Assembly: GCF_000236805.1 (NCBI RefSeq)
Contig: NZ_AGFX01000001.1
Coordinates: forward strand, 1 to 64,000
DNA length: 64,000 nt
Direction of reading: 5' to 3'
Origin: Paenibacillus peoriae KCTC 3763
GTDB taxonomy: Bacteria > Bacillota > Bacilli > Paenibacillales > Paenibacillaceae
Below the pieces are notes generated by a model. That model saw only the letters and a program-made list of their open reading frames with translations. It was not told where the DNA came from and did not search any database. Made by a program: the position numbers and the translations under genes. Positions 10,001-17,272 of this stretch are shown here, one piece after another. The number at the start of each line of letters is the position of its first letter. Position 1 is the first letter of the stretch.

Positions 10001-12279
10001 GAGGTTTGATGTACCGGACGGGCGACCTGGTAAAATGGCGCAGCAATGGCCGGATCGAATATGTAGGCCGGATCGACCAGCAGGTGAAGGTACGGGGCTT
10101 CCGGATTGAGCTGGCGGAAATTGAGAGCCGACTGCTGAGCCACCCGGAAGTGAAGGAAGCGGCTGTGCTGGACGTGACGGATAAGCAAGGCCAGACGGCG
10201 CTGTGCGCATACGTGGTAATCCCTGGACTGGCGAAAGGAGCCGCGCTGGAGGTGGAAGGACTGAAGCGCCACCTGGCAGCGGTGCTGCCGGACTACATGG
10301 TGCCAGCGTACTGGACGGCATTGGCGGGCTTGCCGGTGACCGCGAACGGGAAGCTGGACCGCCGGGCGCTGCCGCAGCCGGATACGTCAGCCGGAGCAGC
10401 GGCGTATCGTGAGCCGACCAGTGAAAGCGAAGCACTGCTGGCGGAGATATGGCAGGACGTGCTGGGCGTCGAGCGGGTCGGCACGGAGGACAATTTCTTT
10501 GCCCTCGGCGGGGATTCGATCAAGGCGATCCAGATGGCAAGCCGGCTGCACAAGCACGGCTGGAAGCTGGAGATGAAGGACCTGTTCCGGAATCCGACCA
10601 TTGTGCAGGTGTCCCCGTACCTGGAGGAACTAAAAGGCGAGAGAGCAGACCAGTCCGAAGTGAAGGGTGAAGTGAAGCTGACGCCTGTGCAGCGGTGGTT
10701 CTTTGAGCAGCGTTTTACGGATCGGCATCACTGGAACCAATCGGTCATGCTGTATGCGGAGAAAGGGTTTGAGCGGAGGCAGACGGAAGCGGCGCTGCGA
10801 GCGCTGGTGGAGCATCACGATGCGCTGCGGATGGTGTATACCGAGACGGAAGACGGAGTGGTACAGTACAACCGGGGTGTAGAAGGTGAGCTGTTTACGC
10901 TGGAGGAATTCGATTACCGGACCGGGATTGAAGGGTGTGAAGTGACCGGACCGTCCGAAATGTTCAAAGCAACCAACGCATCCAAAGCGTATGGAGTGTC
11001 TGAATCGTCCAACGCATCCAAGATATCTGGAGTATCAAAAGCATCTGAAGCATCCAAAGCATCTGAATCATCCGAGGCGTTTGAATTATCTGAGGTATTT
11101 CAAGCACCCGAAGCGGAAAAATCCGGTCCGTCAGCATGGAAACGGGCGATTGAAAGCGAAGCGGAAAGGATTCAAAGCGGGATTGATCTAAGCCGTGGAC
11201 CGCTGGTGAAGGCGGCTATGTTCCATACAGATCAGGGCAGTCATCTGTTGATTGTGATTCATCACCTGGTTGTGGACGGCGTATCATGGCGTATTTTGCT
11301 GGAGGATTTTGCAGCGGGTTACGTACAGGCAGGCCGAAATGAGCCGATTACGCTGCAGGACAAAACAAACTCGTTCCGGCAATGGGCAGCCGAATTGGAG
11401 AAGTATGCCCACTCCGAGGCCTTTCTCAAGCAGGCGGGCTATTGGCAGGAGCTTAAAGCTGTTGACATAGGCGCTCTGCCGAAGGATAGCGAAATCGGTA
11501 TCCGCCAAGTCAAAGACCATGCCGCCACCCAATTCGAGCTGACAGAGGAGGAGACGCAGCAACTGCTGACGCGAGCACACCAGCCTTACGGCACGGAGAT
11601 CAATGATCTGTTGCTGAGTGCACTCGTTCTGACCTTCCGGGAATGGACGGAGCAGGAGAAAGTGAGCATCAACCTGGAGGGACATGGCCGGGAAGAAATA
11701 CTGCAGGGCCTTGATATTTCGCGTACGGTGGGATGGTTCACGGCCCAGTATCCAGTTGTTCTGGATACCGGATTTGCAGATGATCCGTCCCGGCTGATCC
11801 CTTTTATCAAAGAAAGCCTTCGGGCTGTCCCGGATAAGGGAATTGGCTACGGTATTTACCGATATCTTTTCAGCGCAGATGAAAGCGATATGCCGTCTCT
11901 GCGGGTGCAACAGCCGGAAATCAGCTTCAATTATCTGGGGCAGATCGACAGTGAGCTGAATACAGAGTTCTTCGGGCCTTCTCCATACGAGATGGGCTCG
12001 CAGACCAGCCCGAACTCTGAAGCGTTATATGCTCTTAATTTTGTAGGCATCGTACGGAATGGGTGTTTCACACTGTCATGCTCTTTTAATAAAAGGGAGT
12101 TCTTGAGAGGGACAATAGCTGGGCTTATGGAACGTTTCCGTTATCATCTGTGCAGCCTCATCCGCCATTGTGTTGAGAAAGAGGACAGGGATTACACGCC
12201 AAGTGATTTCAGCGCGAAAGGCCTTGAGATGGAGGATGTCAGCGACATTTTTGAAATGCTGGGAGAAAAATTAAACTGA
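1036..12279 (+). CDS. Three-module NRPS (C-A-T, C-A-T, C-A-T-E), SrfAB-like
   Basis: A 3747-residue synthetase. Approximate order: C1 6-440 (HHILIDGWS near 143), A1 455-968, T1 with LGGHSLKA near 1010; C2 1070-1510 (HHIISDG), A2 1525-2020, T2 LGGHSLKA near 2063; C3 2140-2570 (HHIVADG), A3 2585-3115, T3 LGGDSIKA near 3157; E 3214-3720 (HHLVVDGVSW near 3410). Pocket residues aligned by eye to GrsA give DAFWIGGTFK for A1 (Val), DLTKVGHVGK for A2 (Asp, possibly Asn) and DAWFLGNVVK for A3 (Leu, epimerised by E). Val-Asx-D-Leu is the SrfAB order. C1 follows an upstream E domain, so it should accept a D-residue donor. The tail DVSDIFEML looks like a COM helix. Oddities: a Gly/Asp/Ser-rich insert in A3 and a Ser/Ala/Lys repeat in E. 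The ATG follows AGAGAGGTGA. Specificities are predictions. Confidence 0.95.
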   Translation: MTKPKIQKVYPLTPMQEGMLFHAMLDPESSSYFTQMELHITGNLDTEVLQQSVDELVRSNDILRTVFVYQQLQRPRQIVLAERKAEVHCESLEGMQPESQQRRMESYKREIQAKGFDLAKDMLFRVAVFRLSEHDYRLVWSNHHILIDGWSLGVLMKKLFGNYEKLRSGSPLLPEREKPYGDYIKWLEMQDKEAAYAFWDGRLEEFGRPTPLPWRKTGSDGEAYRNEEFKWEWEPELVTALKALASQYQVTAPNLFQALWGALLARYNDSEDAVFGTVVSGRPASIRGVEQMAGLFINTVPVRVTVRPGTTFAELFTTVQSYALEAEQHDYLPLYEIQKRSELQSGLVSHLLAFENYPLDRELANGSLEERLGFSVRVADSFEQTNYDFNLIVYPGETWSLKMMYNAAVFEREWMEKAAGHLTALLRAALSNPNSKVNRACILNEAEQDEIGRFHGIRSDYPRDKSIAALFEEQTARTPDREAVIWEGGTLTYRELNARANRIAHRLRARGVQPDEIVGLMTEKSADTVVGVLAILKAGGAYLPMDPEYPEERISYLLEDSGARLTLTQRGLAGRLDRLVGAADVLIIDEEEKVFGAEGELPFSGEHEEERNLAGVNGPGDLAYVMYTSGSTGRPKGVMVEQRNVIRLVMDAGYIPFGEEERMAQTGAISFDASTFELFGALLHGAGLYLVPKDTLLDGDAFAGFLRKHGITMMWLTSPLFNNLSQHNPLMFASVRHLIIGGDALAPAHVNRVRKACPNLFLWNGYGPTENTTFSTCFRIDQDYDGSVPIGRPIGSSTAYIVNTGGQQQPIGVPGELCVGGDGVARGYLNRSELTTDKFVEDPFTPGGRMYRTGDLARWLPDGNIEYLGRMDNQVKIRGFRIELGEIEARLMQVEGVREAVVVVNTDQPGEHTLAAYVIGEQPITAGELRTALSRMVPDYMLPSHFIQLQQMPLTPNGKVDRKKLPEPGAGEAATGYVAPANEMEQLLADLWSEALDVERVGAEDNFFALGGHSLKAMMLTAKIRQQLHKEVTIKTLFERPTIRELAACLQMEEAAGGSELPDWQPINPAPAAECFPVSSAQRRMYIVNQLGETGISYNIPAVLLLEGEADPERLEAAFRQLIERHESLRTSFEMAEGSLVQRIHRQVPFSLEILTAKGEEAETLIRQFIRPFDLHKAPLVRAALVALEAKQHLLMIDMHHIISDGSSTGILVNDLGRLYHGESLTTPQLHYKDFAVWQNEEAQRESMKRLEAYWLDTFKGELPVLDLPTDYPRPYERNYVGDRVVFGIDGELANQIRRLAAETDTTVYMVLLASFSFLLAQYSSQEDIIVGSPTAGRTRAETAGIPGMFVNTLALRCAPSGTKTFRNYLNEIKETTLQAFAHQDYPLEELIEKLPLERDISRNPLFSVSFNMLNMEIPALHLDGLTVSPYAIHHPTSKFDLTLEAVEQDGAIGLSFDYATALFTQETIRRWSGHLLQILRHAVSTPNSMLNDIELLPPTEMRYLLEESSPDPAYEPPQGTFHGMLDQRARLTPDRTAIVCGAEKWSYRELEDKAARLAGSLRSHGVGRDSVVGLLLGRSAAMIVAMLAVMKAGGAYLPIDPETPDQRIGFMLEDSRALLLIADGDNAERLPEGYRGAMLNVDDDSLYKSEPWRSEEDQHESESLAYIIYTSGTTGNPKGVQLTHRGLLHYARWFATEAKLSPDDKTVLLSSYAFDLGYTSLYPVLLAGGELHIVSKETVTSPDRLSRYIGEQEITYIKCTPSLFHTLVLAQNFAVTEHLAPLRLAVLGGEPINPADLRRFHDRYPRTRLMNHYGPTETTVGAVAQFIDTERLEEYVSRPTIGRPIRGAGAFILNPARRLVAPGVTGELYLAGPGLARGYLNRPDLTAEKFVTNPYDPEKTLFRTGDLARMLPDGRIEFMGRGDDQVKIRGYRVEPKEIEAVLLRHEAVREAAVVTTAAEGGMLELSAYFVAASGLAVAELRSFLAAQLPGHMIPSYFIPIDVLPLTANGKLDRRALPEPRVAVVTAGVYAEPETDIEAELCAVWAETLGMGRVGIDDNFFNLGGHSLKAILLVGAIQSRLGRDISLKALFERPTVRALARYIEETVVEGTDDGRSATGSVMNTAEDRIRNEMAPAAKRDYYPVSSAQKRMYILHKLDPQSTGYNMPAVLLLEGALDVGRLEGALHSLVARHESLRTSFTELDGTPVQMIHAAAKVHLHTVHAGIQETEAIIAEFIRPFDLSSEPLLRTGLIRLSDNRHLLLLDMHHIVADGVTRSLFVREIARLYKGEVLPAPKLHYKDFAVWQEEAPQREHIALQERYWLDRFAEPLPNLELPADFPRPPVQSFRGGQVRFQTKSETAEHIRYLMQETGTTLHMVMLAAFGTFLAKMSGQEDIAVGTAVAGRSIPAVREMPGMFVNTLALRCAPENGKTFREFLLEVKETCLEALDHQDYPFEELVGKLDLPRDLSRNPLVSVMLTVDNPDRETLRLDGLAISPYGDSHGMAKFDLTLGAFEDGDSIGLQFEYAADLFREETVGYWSGHLLNLLSAAASEPDIQLGMLPLLTEQEQYVLLKEWNRTEQEVPEDRTVVGLFEEQAERTPEAAAVTYGGKTWSYCELNGRANQLARLLRERGVGPERAVGIMVKPSLEMASGVLGIMKAGAAYVPIDPDYPAQRIAYILADSGALALVTQSGLPIPENYSGEVVYLDGGLSGDGLSGDSLHEGVSFGDVQTVGSPGDGSRDEADLLQDSPSVVPTGWADEPNPPLAAGPHNLAYMIYTSGTTGQPKGVMVEHQSLVNLCCWHNGAFGVTAEDRSAKYAGFGFDASVWELFPYWVAGAEIHVIDEGIRMDLESLNRYFETNSITITFLPTQLCEQFMELENRSLRVLLTGGDKLKRALPPERSYTLVNNYGPTESTVVATSMTVEAGEAVPAIGKPIVNTRVYVLGAGDMPQPIGVPGELCIAGRSLARGYRNRPEETAERFVADPFVPGGLMYRTGDLVKWRSNGRIEYVGRIDQQVKVRGFRIELAEIESRLLSHPEVKEAAVLDVTDKQGQTALCAYVVIPGLAKGAALEVEGLKRHLAAVLPDYMVPAYWTALAGLPVTANGKLDRRALPQPDTSAGAAAYREPTSESEALLAEIWQDVLGVERVGTEDNFFALGGDSIKAIQMASRLHKHGWKLEMKDLFRNPTIVQVSPYLEELKGERADQSEVKGEVKLTPVQRWFFEQRFTDRHHWNQSVMLYAEKGFERRQTEAALRALVEHHDALRMVYTETEDGVVQYNRGVEGELFTLEEFDYRTGIEGCEVTGPSEMFKATNASKAYGVSESSNASKISGVSKASEASKASESSEAFELSEVFQAPEAEKSGPSAWKRAIESEAERIQSGIDLSRGPLVKAAMFHTDQGSHLLIVIHHLVVDGVSWRILLEDFAAGYVQAGRNEPITLQDKTNSFRQWAAELEKYAHSEAFLKQAGYWQELKAVDIGALPKDSEIGIRQVKDHAATQFELTEEETQQLLTRAHQPYGTEINDLLLSALVLTFREWTEQEKVSINLEGHGREEILQGLDISRTVGWFTAQYPVVLDTGFADDPSRLIPFIKESLRAVPDKGIGYGIYRYLFSADESDMPSLRVQQPEISFNYLGQIDSELNTEFFGPSPYEMGSQTSPNSEALYALNFVGIVRNGCFTLSCSFNKREFLRGTIAGLMERFRYHLCSLIRHCVEKEDRDYTPSDFSAKGLEMEDVSDIFEMLGEKLN
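9146..9345 (+). other. Gly/Asp/Ser-rich low-complexity insert inside adenylation domain 3
   Basis: Between the A2 and A3 core motifs of the third adenylation domain, about 65 residues (roughly 2705-2770 of the synthetase) are rich in Gly, Asp, Ser and Pro. They include short imperfect repeats of the type LSGDGLSGDSL. The other three A domains in the window have much shorter linkers here. The reading frame is intact and the flanking core motifs are normal, so the segment is probably a tolerated surface loop. Confidence 0.7.
10955..11130 (+). repeat. Degenerate tandem repeat coding Ser/Ala/Lys/Glu-rich insert in the epimerization domain
   Basis: About 58 codons (residues near 3308-3365) carry repeated short units such as GCATCCAAAGC and GCATCTGAA, translated as SKASEASKASESSEAF-like sequence. 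The insert sits in the E domain before its HHxxxDG catalytic motif, which is intact at about 3410. The frame is open throughout. Replication slippage of a short unit is the likely origin. Confidence 0.75.
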
Positions 12280-12417
12280 TGACACATTCGCCAACACGAA
12301 CCGGAGCCCGGACGCCGATTTTGACGGTATAACGGACCAGAGTTCAACGCAGCCGGGAGAGTGTGTTTTCCCGACCTGCGTATGCGGATTAAGCCAGAGC
12401 TTATAAGGGGGAAGTCC

Positions 12418-15400
12418 ATGAGTCAATTTCAGAAAGACCAGGTGCAGGATATTTACTATTTGTCGCCCATGCAGGAGGGCATGCTGTTTCATACGCTGCT
12501 TCATGCCGGGCAAAGCTTCTATATCGAGCAAATCGAAATGAACATCAAGGGATCGTTCCGGACCGATCTGCTGGAAAGAAGCATGAACATCGTGATCGAA
12601 CGGTATGACGTTTTCCGCACGGTGTTTCTTCATGAAAAAATGAAGCGGCCCCTACAGGTCGTTTTGAAGGAACGGCGCTACAGGATCGAGGAGACCGATT
12701 TGTCGCAATTGCCGCCTGAACGGTGGAAGCAGACAATCGAGGAATACAAAAGAAAGGATAAGGAGCGCGGCTTCGACCTGTCCAAGGATATTCCGATGAG
12801 GACAGCCGTATTCAAAACCGGACCCGATACATACACGTGGATATGGAGCTATCACCATATTATTCTGGACGGCTGGTGCTTTGGCATTGTGGCGCAGGAG
12901 TTGTTTGATGTTTATGCGGCACTTCTTCAAAACAAACCTTACAGCTTTAGACCGGCAAAACCTTATAAGGAATATATTGAGTGGCTAGAGAAGAGGGATA
13001 AAACGAAATCGCTCACTTTCTGGGACAACTACACCGACGGATACGAAGGGCAGACAACATTCGCCGAGCAGCGGCGCAAGGGACAAGGGCGGGCCTATGA
13101 ACCGGCAGAGCTGCTGTTTCGTCTGACAACCGAGCAGACCCGGTCGCTGACGGAACTGACGCGAAAATGGAGTGTAACCTTGAGCACCGCAGTTCAGGCC
13201 GCCTGGTCCATATTGGTGGGCAGATACCAGCGTTCGAACGATATCATGTTCGGTACAGTCGTGTCGGGCCGTCCGGCGGAAATCGCCGGCATCGAGAGCA
13301 TGGTCGGCCTGTTCATCAACGTTGTGCCGAAGCGCGTCGTTTTGACGAACGAAATGACCGTAAGCGATCTGCTGACCGAAATTCAGGAGCAGACGCTGTT
13401 GGCAGAGCCGCATCAATATGTGCCGCTGTACGATATCCAGAGCCGTGCGGCTCAGCCTGATTTGATTGATCATGTCATCGTGTTTGAGAATTATCCACTT
13501 CAGGAAAACGGCGGTAAGAAGGAGGAGAATGATCTCGGATTTACGACCAGTACAACAGAGGTATTTGAACAGTCGAATTATGATCTGAATGTGATGGCCT
13601 CCCCTGGAGATGAGATGCTGTTGAAATTTGCATATAATGCGAGCGTATTTGATCCGTCCTTCATTGGGCGGCTAAAAGATCAACTGACTTTCGTTATCGT
13701 GCAAATGATCCTAAACCCGGACATGAAGCTTGGCAACATGGAGGTCGTGCCGGACGAAGAACGGCGCTTGCTATTATCCTTTAATCCTGAAGAGCCGCAG
13801 AATAGAGAGCGAATGACGCTACCGCAGCGATTTGAATTCACGGTAAAGGAAACGCCTGACCAAATCGCATTGGTTGCCGGAGCTGTTACGCTCACCTATG
13901 CGGAGCTAAACGATGCGGCAAACCGGCTCGCGTGGAGATTGCGCCAGTGCGGAATAGGGCGTGGCTCCATCGTAGGGATGCTTGCGTACCGATCAGTCGA
14001 AATGGTTGTAGGCATCTTGGCTATATTGAAAGCAGGCGGCGCCTACATGCCGATGGATCCGGCGTATCCCGAGGAACGCATCCGCTATATGCTGGAGGAC
14101 AGTGCTGCACAGCTGCTTCTGCTGCACCGGGCAACGGACAGTCTGGCCGATGCTTCCGGCTACACTGGACAGCGGTTGTACCTGGATGAAGTAAGGATGG
14201 AAGACGGGGAGACTGGCGCTTTTGCTGCAGGAGACGAATCGGATAACCACTTGGCGCCTACCTGTGAAATAACTCCGGACGATATCGCTTACGTGATGTA
14301 CACGTCCGGTACGACAGGCAACCCGAAAGGCAATCTGACGACGCATGACAACATCATCAGAGTCGTCCACAGGACGAATTACATCGATATTGCTGCTAGC
14401 GACACGCTGCTCTCTCTGTCAAACTACGCATTCGACGGCTTCACCTTCGATCTGTTTGGAGCATTGCTGAACGGAGCAAAGCTGATTATTGCCGCGAATG
14501 AAACGATTCTCAATGTCGGTAAATTGATGCAGACGATCGAGGATGAAAGTGTCACCGTCATGTTTGTTACGACAGCATTATTTAACGTACTGGTGGATTC
14601 GGGCTCCGAGTGGATGAAAGGGGTCCGCAAAGTACTGTTCGGCGGGGAGCGGTCCTCGGTCCGTCACGTCCGGAAGGCCCTGGCCGCCATGGGGCCGGGC
14701 CGTATCATCCACGTCTACGGGCCGACGGAAACAACGGTCTTCGCCACCTTTTATCCGGTGGACGAGGTGCCGAAAGATGTCGCCGCGGTTCCGATCGGAC
14801 GGCCGCTCAACCAGACGGATGCATACATTGTTGGTCCTTCGGGCCAGCTTCAGCCGCTTGAAGCGGTCGGTGAGCTGTGGATCGGAGGCGACGGAGTTGC
14901 GCAAGGTTATTTGAACCGGACGGAGTTAACCGCCGAAAAATTCGTGCCTCATCCGTTTCACAAGGGCCGCCGATGTTACCGAAGTGGCGATTTGGCGCGT
15001 TGGCTGCCTGGCGGTAATATCGAATTTGTTGGCCGTGTGGACGATCAGGTGAAAATCCGCGGCCATCGGGTTGAATTAGGTGAAATTGAAGCGATGCTGC
15101 ATGGCCATCCCCTTGTGAAAGAGGCAATCGTGCTGGCAGTCCGCAGCGATGAAGGCGAAACGTTCCTGTGCGCTTATGTTGTCCCCCGTCCGGGAGAGCA
15201 GCCGGTGCCAGAGCAGTTGCGGAGTCATTTGGCCACCCATTTGCCATCGTATATGGTGCCGGCATCTTACGTGGTGCTTGACCGGCTGCCGCTGACCTCG
15301 AACGGCAAAGTGAACCGCCGTTTGCTACCAGCAGCCGAATGTCGCAGCCCGGCTGCCGAAGCTGCACCTCCGCGCACCGAAATGGAAGCGGTGCTGGCGA

Positions 15401-16320
15401 AGCTGTGGGCAGAGGTACTCGGTGTTCCGCAAATCGGCATTCACGACAACTTCTTTGCGGCAGGCGGGCATTCGCTGAAGGCGATGGCGCTGTGCGGCAG
15501 AATGCTCAAAGAACTGGACCTGGACGTTCATGTTGGGCTGCTTTTCTCCAAGCCAACGATTGCCGATTTGGCCGCCTCGCTGGAAGGTGGGAATGCAGCA
15601 TCCAGCGTGACAGAAGAACCTGGTTCCCGCTGCGGGACAACTGTGTTCAATCCAGATGGGAAAATGGCTGTTTTTACTTTTCCGCCAGTGCTCGGATATG
15701 GCATTATGTTCAGCGGCCTGGCGAAATTTTTACCGGATATCCGGATGCAGGCTTTTGATTTCGTGGAAGAAGAAGATCGAATTGGACAATATGCAGACGC
15801 GATGGAGGCACTACAGCCAGAAGGGCCATTCGTTTTGCTCGGATACTCTGCGGGCTGCGGGTTGGCATTTGAAGCAGCCAAAGAACTTGAAGGCCGGGGA
15901 AGAACTGTGAGACAGCTTGTCATGGTCGATTCGTATCTGAAAACTGACGTCAGCGACCTTAAGGGGCGATCAGCAGAAGACGATGCTGCCGCTTTGATGG
16001 AAGCGAACCGGGATAATCCATATTTGCAAATCGAAGCGGTACGTAAAGGCATGCAACGCAAAATGACGGCTTATTACGCGTATCACGCTGAATTAGTCAA
16101 CAAAGGGAAGGTAAAGGCCGATATTCATTTTATCGGAGCGGACCATGTGCAGCCTCTTCCGAAGTGGCTGTCTTCTTGGCGGGAAGGAACAACGGGAACG
16201 GTCATTGAGCATCAAGGCTGTGGGAAGCACGACGAAATGCTTTATGGTGAGATGGCCGAAATGAACGGCAGGCTGATTACCGATATAGTACAAAACGACA
16301 GCTTAAAGCAGCACATTTGA
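12418..16320 (+). CDS. Termination NRPS module (C-A-T-TE), SrfAC-like
   Basis: A 1300-residue synthetase: C 9-445 (YHHIILDGW near 145), A 466-968, T near 1012-1022 (AAGGHSLKA), thioesterase 1080-1295. The A-domain pocket reads DGFFLGVVFK, an Ile-type code. The thioesterase has nucleophile Ser1144 in GYSAG, Asp1171 in MVDSY and His1271 in GCGKHDE. It closely follows the known surfactin thioesterase (FPPVLGYG, AFDF, EEEDR, NRDN all recognisable), so it probably releases the chain by macrolactonisation. The start was moved from a GTG at 12361 to this ATG because AAGGGGGAAG stands just upstream and the SrfAC-like N-terminus begins here. The C domain follows an upstream E domain. A 138-bp gap separates it from the previous synthetase. 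Confidence 0.95.
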   Translation: MSQFQKDQVQDIYYLSPMQEGMLFHTLLHAGQSFYIEQIEMNIKGSFRTDLLERSMNIVIERYDVFRTVFLHEKMKRPLQVVLKERRYRIEETDLSQLPPERWKQTIEEYKRKDKERGFDLSKDIPMRTAVFKTGPDTYTWIWSYHHIILDGWCFGIVAQELFDVYAALLQNKPYSFRPAKPYKEYIEWLEKRDKTKSLTFWDNYTDGYEGQTTFAEQRRKGQGRAYEPAELLFRLTTEQTRSLTELTRKWSVTLSTAVQAAWSILVGRYQRSNDIMFGTVVSGRPAEIAGIESMVGLFINVVPKRVVLTNEMTVSDLLTEIQEQTLLAEPHQYVPLYDIQSRAAQPDLIDHVIVFENYPLQENGGKKEENDLGFTTSTTEVFEQSNYDLNVMASPGDEMLLKFAYNASVFDPSFIGRLKDQLTFVIVQMILNPDMKLGNMEVVPDEERRLLLSFNPEEPQNRERMTLPQRFEFTVKETPDQIALVAGAVTLTYAELNDAANRLAWRLRQCGIGRGSIVGMLAYRSVEMVVGILAILKAGGAYMPMDPAYPEERIRYMLEDSAAQLLLLHRATDSLADASGYTGQRLYLDEVRMEDGETGAFAAGDESDNHLAPTCEITPDDIAYVMYTSGTTGNPKGNLTTHDNIIRVVHRTNYIDIAASDTLLSLSNYAFDGFTFDLFGALLNGAKLIIAANETILNVGKLMQTIEDESVTVMFVTTALFNVLVDSGSEWMKGVRKVLFGGERSSVRHVRKALAAMGPGRIIHVYGPTETTVFATFYPVDEVPKDVAAVPIGRPLNQTDAYIVGPSGQLQPLEAVGELWIGGDGVAQGYLNRTELTAEKFVPHPFHKGRRCYRSGDLARWLPGGNIEFVGRVDDQVKIRGHRVELGEIEAMLHGHPLVKEAIVLAVRSDEGETFLCAYVVPRPGEQPVPEQLRSHLATHLPSYMVPASYVVLDRLPLTSNGKVNRRLLPAAECRSPAAEAAPPRTEMEAVLAKLWAEVLGVPQIGIHDNFFAAGGHSLKAMALCGRMLKELDLDVHVGLLFSKPTIADLAASLEGGNAASSVTEEPGSRCGTTVFNPDGKMAVFTFPPVLGYGIMFSGLAKFLPDIRMQAFDFVEEEDRIGQYADAMEALQPEGPFVLLGYSAGCGLAFEAAKELEGRGRTVRQLVMVDSYLKTDVSDLKGRSAEDDAAALMEANRDNPYLQIEAVRKGMQRKMTAYYAYHAELVNKGKVKADIHFIGADHVQPLPKWLSSWREGTTGTVIEHQGCGKHDEMLYGEMAEMNGRLITDIVQNDSLKQHI

Positions 16321-16390
16321 CTGATGGAGCATCCGGGTACTGGAAGCGGACAATTTTACGAATAAGCAATCATTTGGAGGGAGCAGGAGC

Positions 16391-17119
16391 ATGAACGATT
16401 TGATCAAAAGGTTTGGTAATCCATCAGACCACACCCATTTTATTTGTTTTCCGTTTGCGGGGGGATATTCCGCTGCCTTCCGCCCGTTGCATGACAGCTT
16501 GCAGGACCGATTTGAAGTGCTTGCCGCCGAGCCTCCTGGTCATGGAAGCAACCGATTGCCGCTGGTGGACGATCTCGAACGGCTGGTCAGCATGTATGAG
16601 GCGGCACTGCTGCCTCAGCTTCACAAACCTTTCATCCTGTTTGGACACAGTATGGGAGGGATCGTGGCTTATAGATTGGCGCAGATACTGGAGTCAAAAG
16701 GGCTTTTTCCGGAAGCGGTCATCGTTTCGGCCGTCCAGCCGCCGGATATCAAGCGTCCCGTCCGTTCTCATATGGAGGATGGCGCTTTCGCCGATTATGT
16801 GATCAGCTTGAACGGCATTCCACCCGAACTGGCGAATAACCGGGAAATGCTCGAATTTTTCCTGCCACCGTTCCGGTCGGATTTCAAAGCGCTGGAGACA
16901 TTTCGGCCAAGCGATATGACACCGCTTCAGTCGGAAATGCATATTTTTAACGGCAATGAAGACGAGGCTTGTGTGCGTGATGCCGACGGTTGGGCGCGAT
17001 GGGGAGAAAAGGTTGCGTTTCACCGCTTCCCTGGAGGTCATATGTATCTGTTGAGTGAAACGGAGCAGGTGTCCGATGCGATCCGCTCTATCTTCGCTTC
17101 GGCCTCCACGCTGACATAG
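16391..17119 (+). CDS. Type II thioesterase, SrfAD-like
   Basis: A 242-residue alpha/beta hydrolase that clears wrongly loaded acyl groups from NRPS carrier proteins. The N-terminal HFICFPFAGGYSAAFRPLH, nucleophile Ser87 in GHSMGG and His217 in GGHM match the SrfAD family along the whole length, with motif positions almost the same as in B. subtilis SrfAD. It starts with ATG behind TTGGAGGGAGC and lies 70 bp after the termination synthetase on the same strand, the position of srfAD in the surfactin operon. A terminator hairpin follows. No phosphopantetheinyl transferase or exporter gene is seen next to it. Confidence 0.94.
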   Translation: MNDLIKRFGNPSDHTHFICFPFAGGYSAAFRPLHDSLQDRFEVLAAEPPGHGSNRLPLVDDLERLVSMYEAALLPQLHKPFILFGHSMGGIVAYRLAQILESKGLFPEAVIVSAVQPPDIKRPVRSHMEDGAFADYVISLNGIPPELANNREMLEFFLPPFRSDFKALETFRPSDMTPLQSEMHIFNGNEDEACVRDADGWARWGEKVAFHRFPGGHMYLLSETEQVSDAIRSIFASASTLT

Positions 17120-17199
17120 AAGGTTGTACTGCGGTATGGATAATAAAGCGCGGAATTGGTTCTGAATCACTGTTCGTGCGTTTGTAGATAGACATGAAG

Positions 17200-17262
17200 A
17201 AGCCTCTCTTTGGTAAAATGGCGCGTAAGGCTGGCCATTTTACTACAAGGGAGGCTTTTTCG
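17200..17262. terminator. Bidirectional terminator between NRPS operon and phn operon
   Basis: A hairpin pairs AAGCCTCTCTT..GGTAAAATGG with CCATTTTAC..AAGGGAGGCTT around a short loop, with TTTTT on the + side. The converging phnE gene ends 11 bp later on the minus strand, so it may serve both directions. Confidence 0.8.
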
Positions 17263-17272
17263 GCATTTAAAA

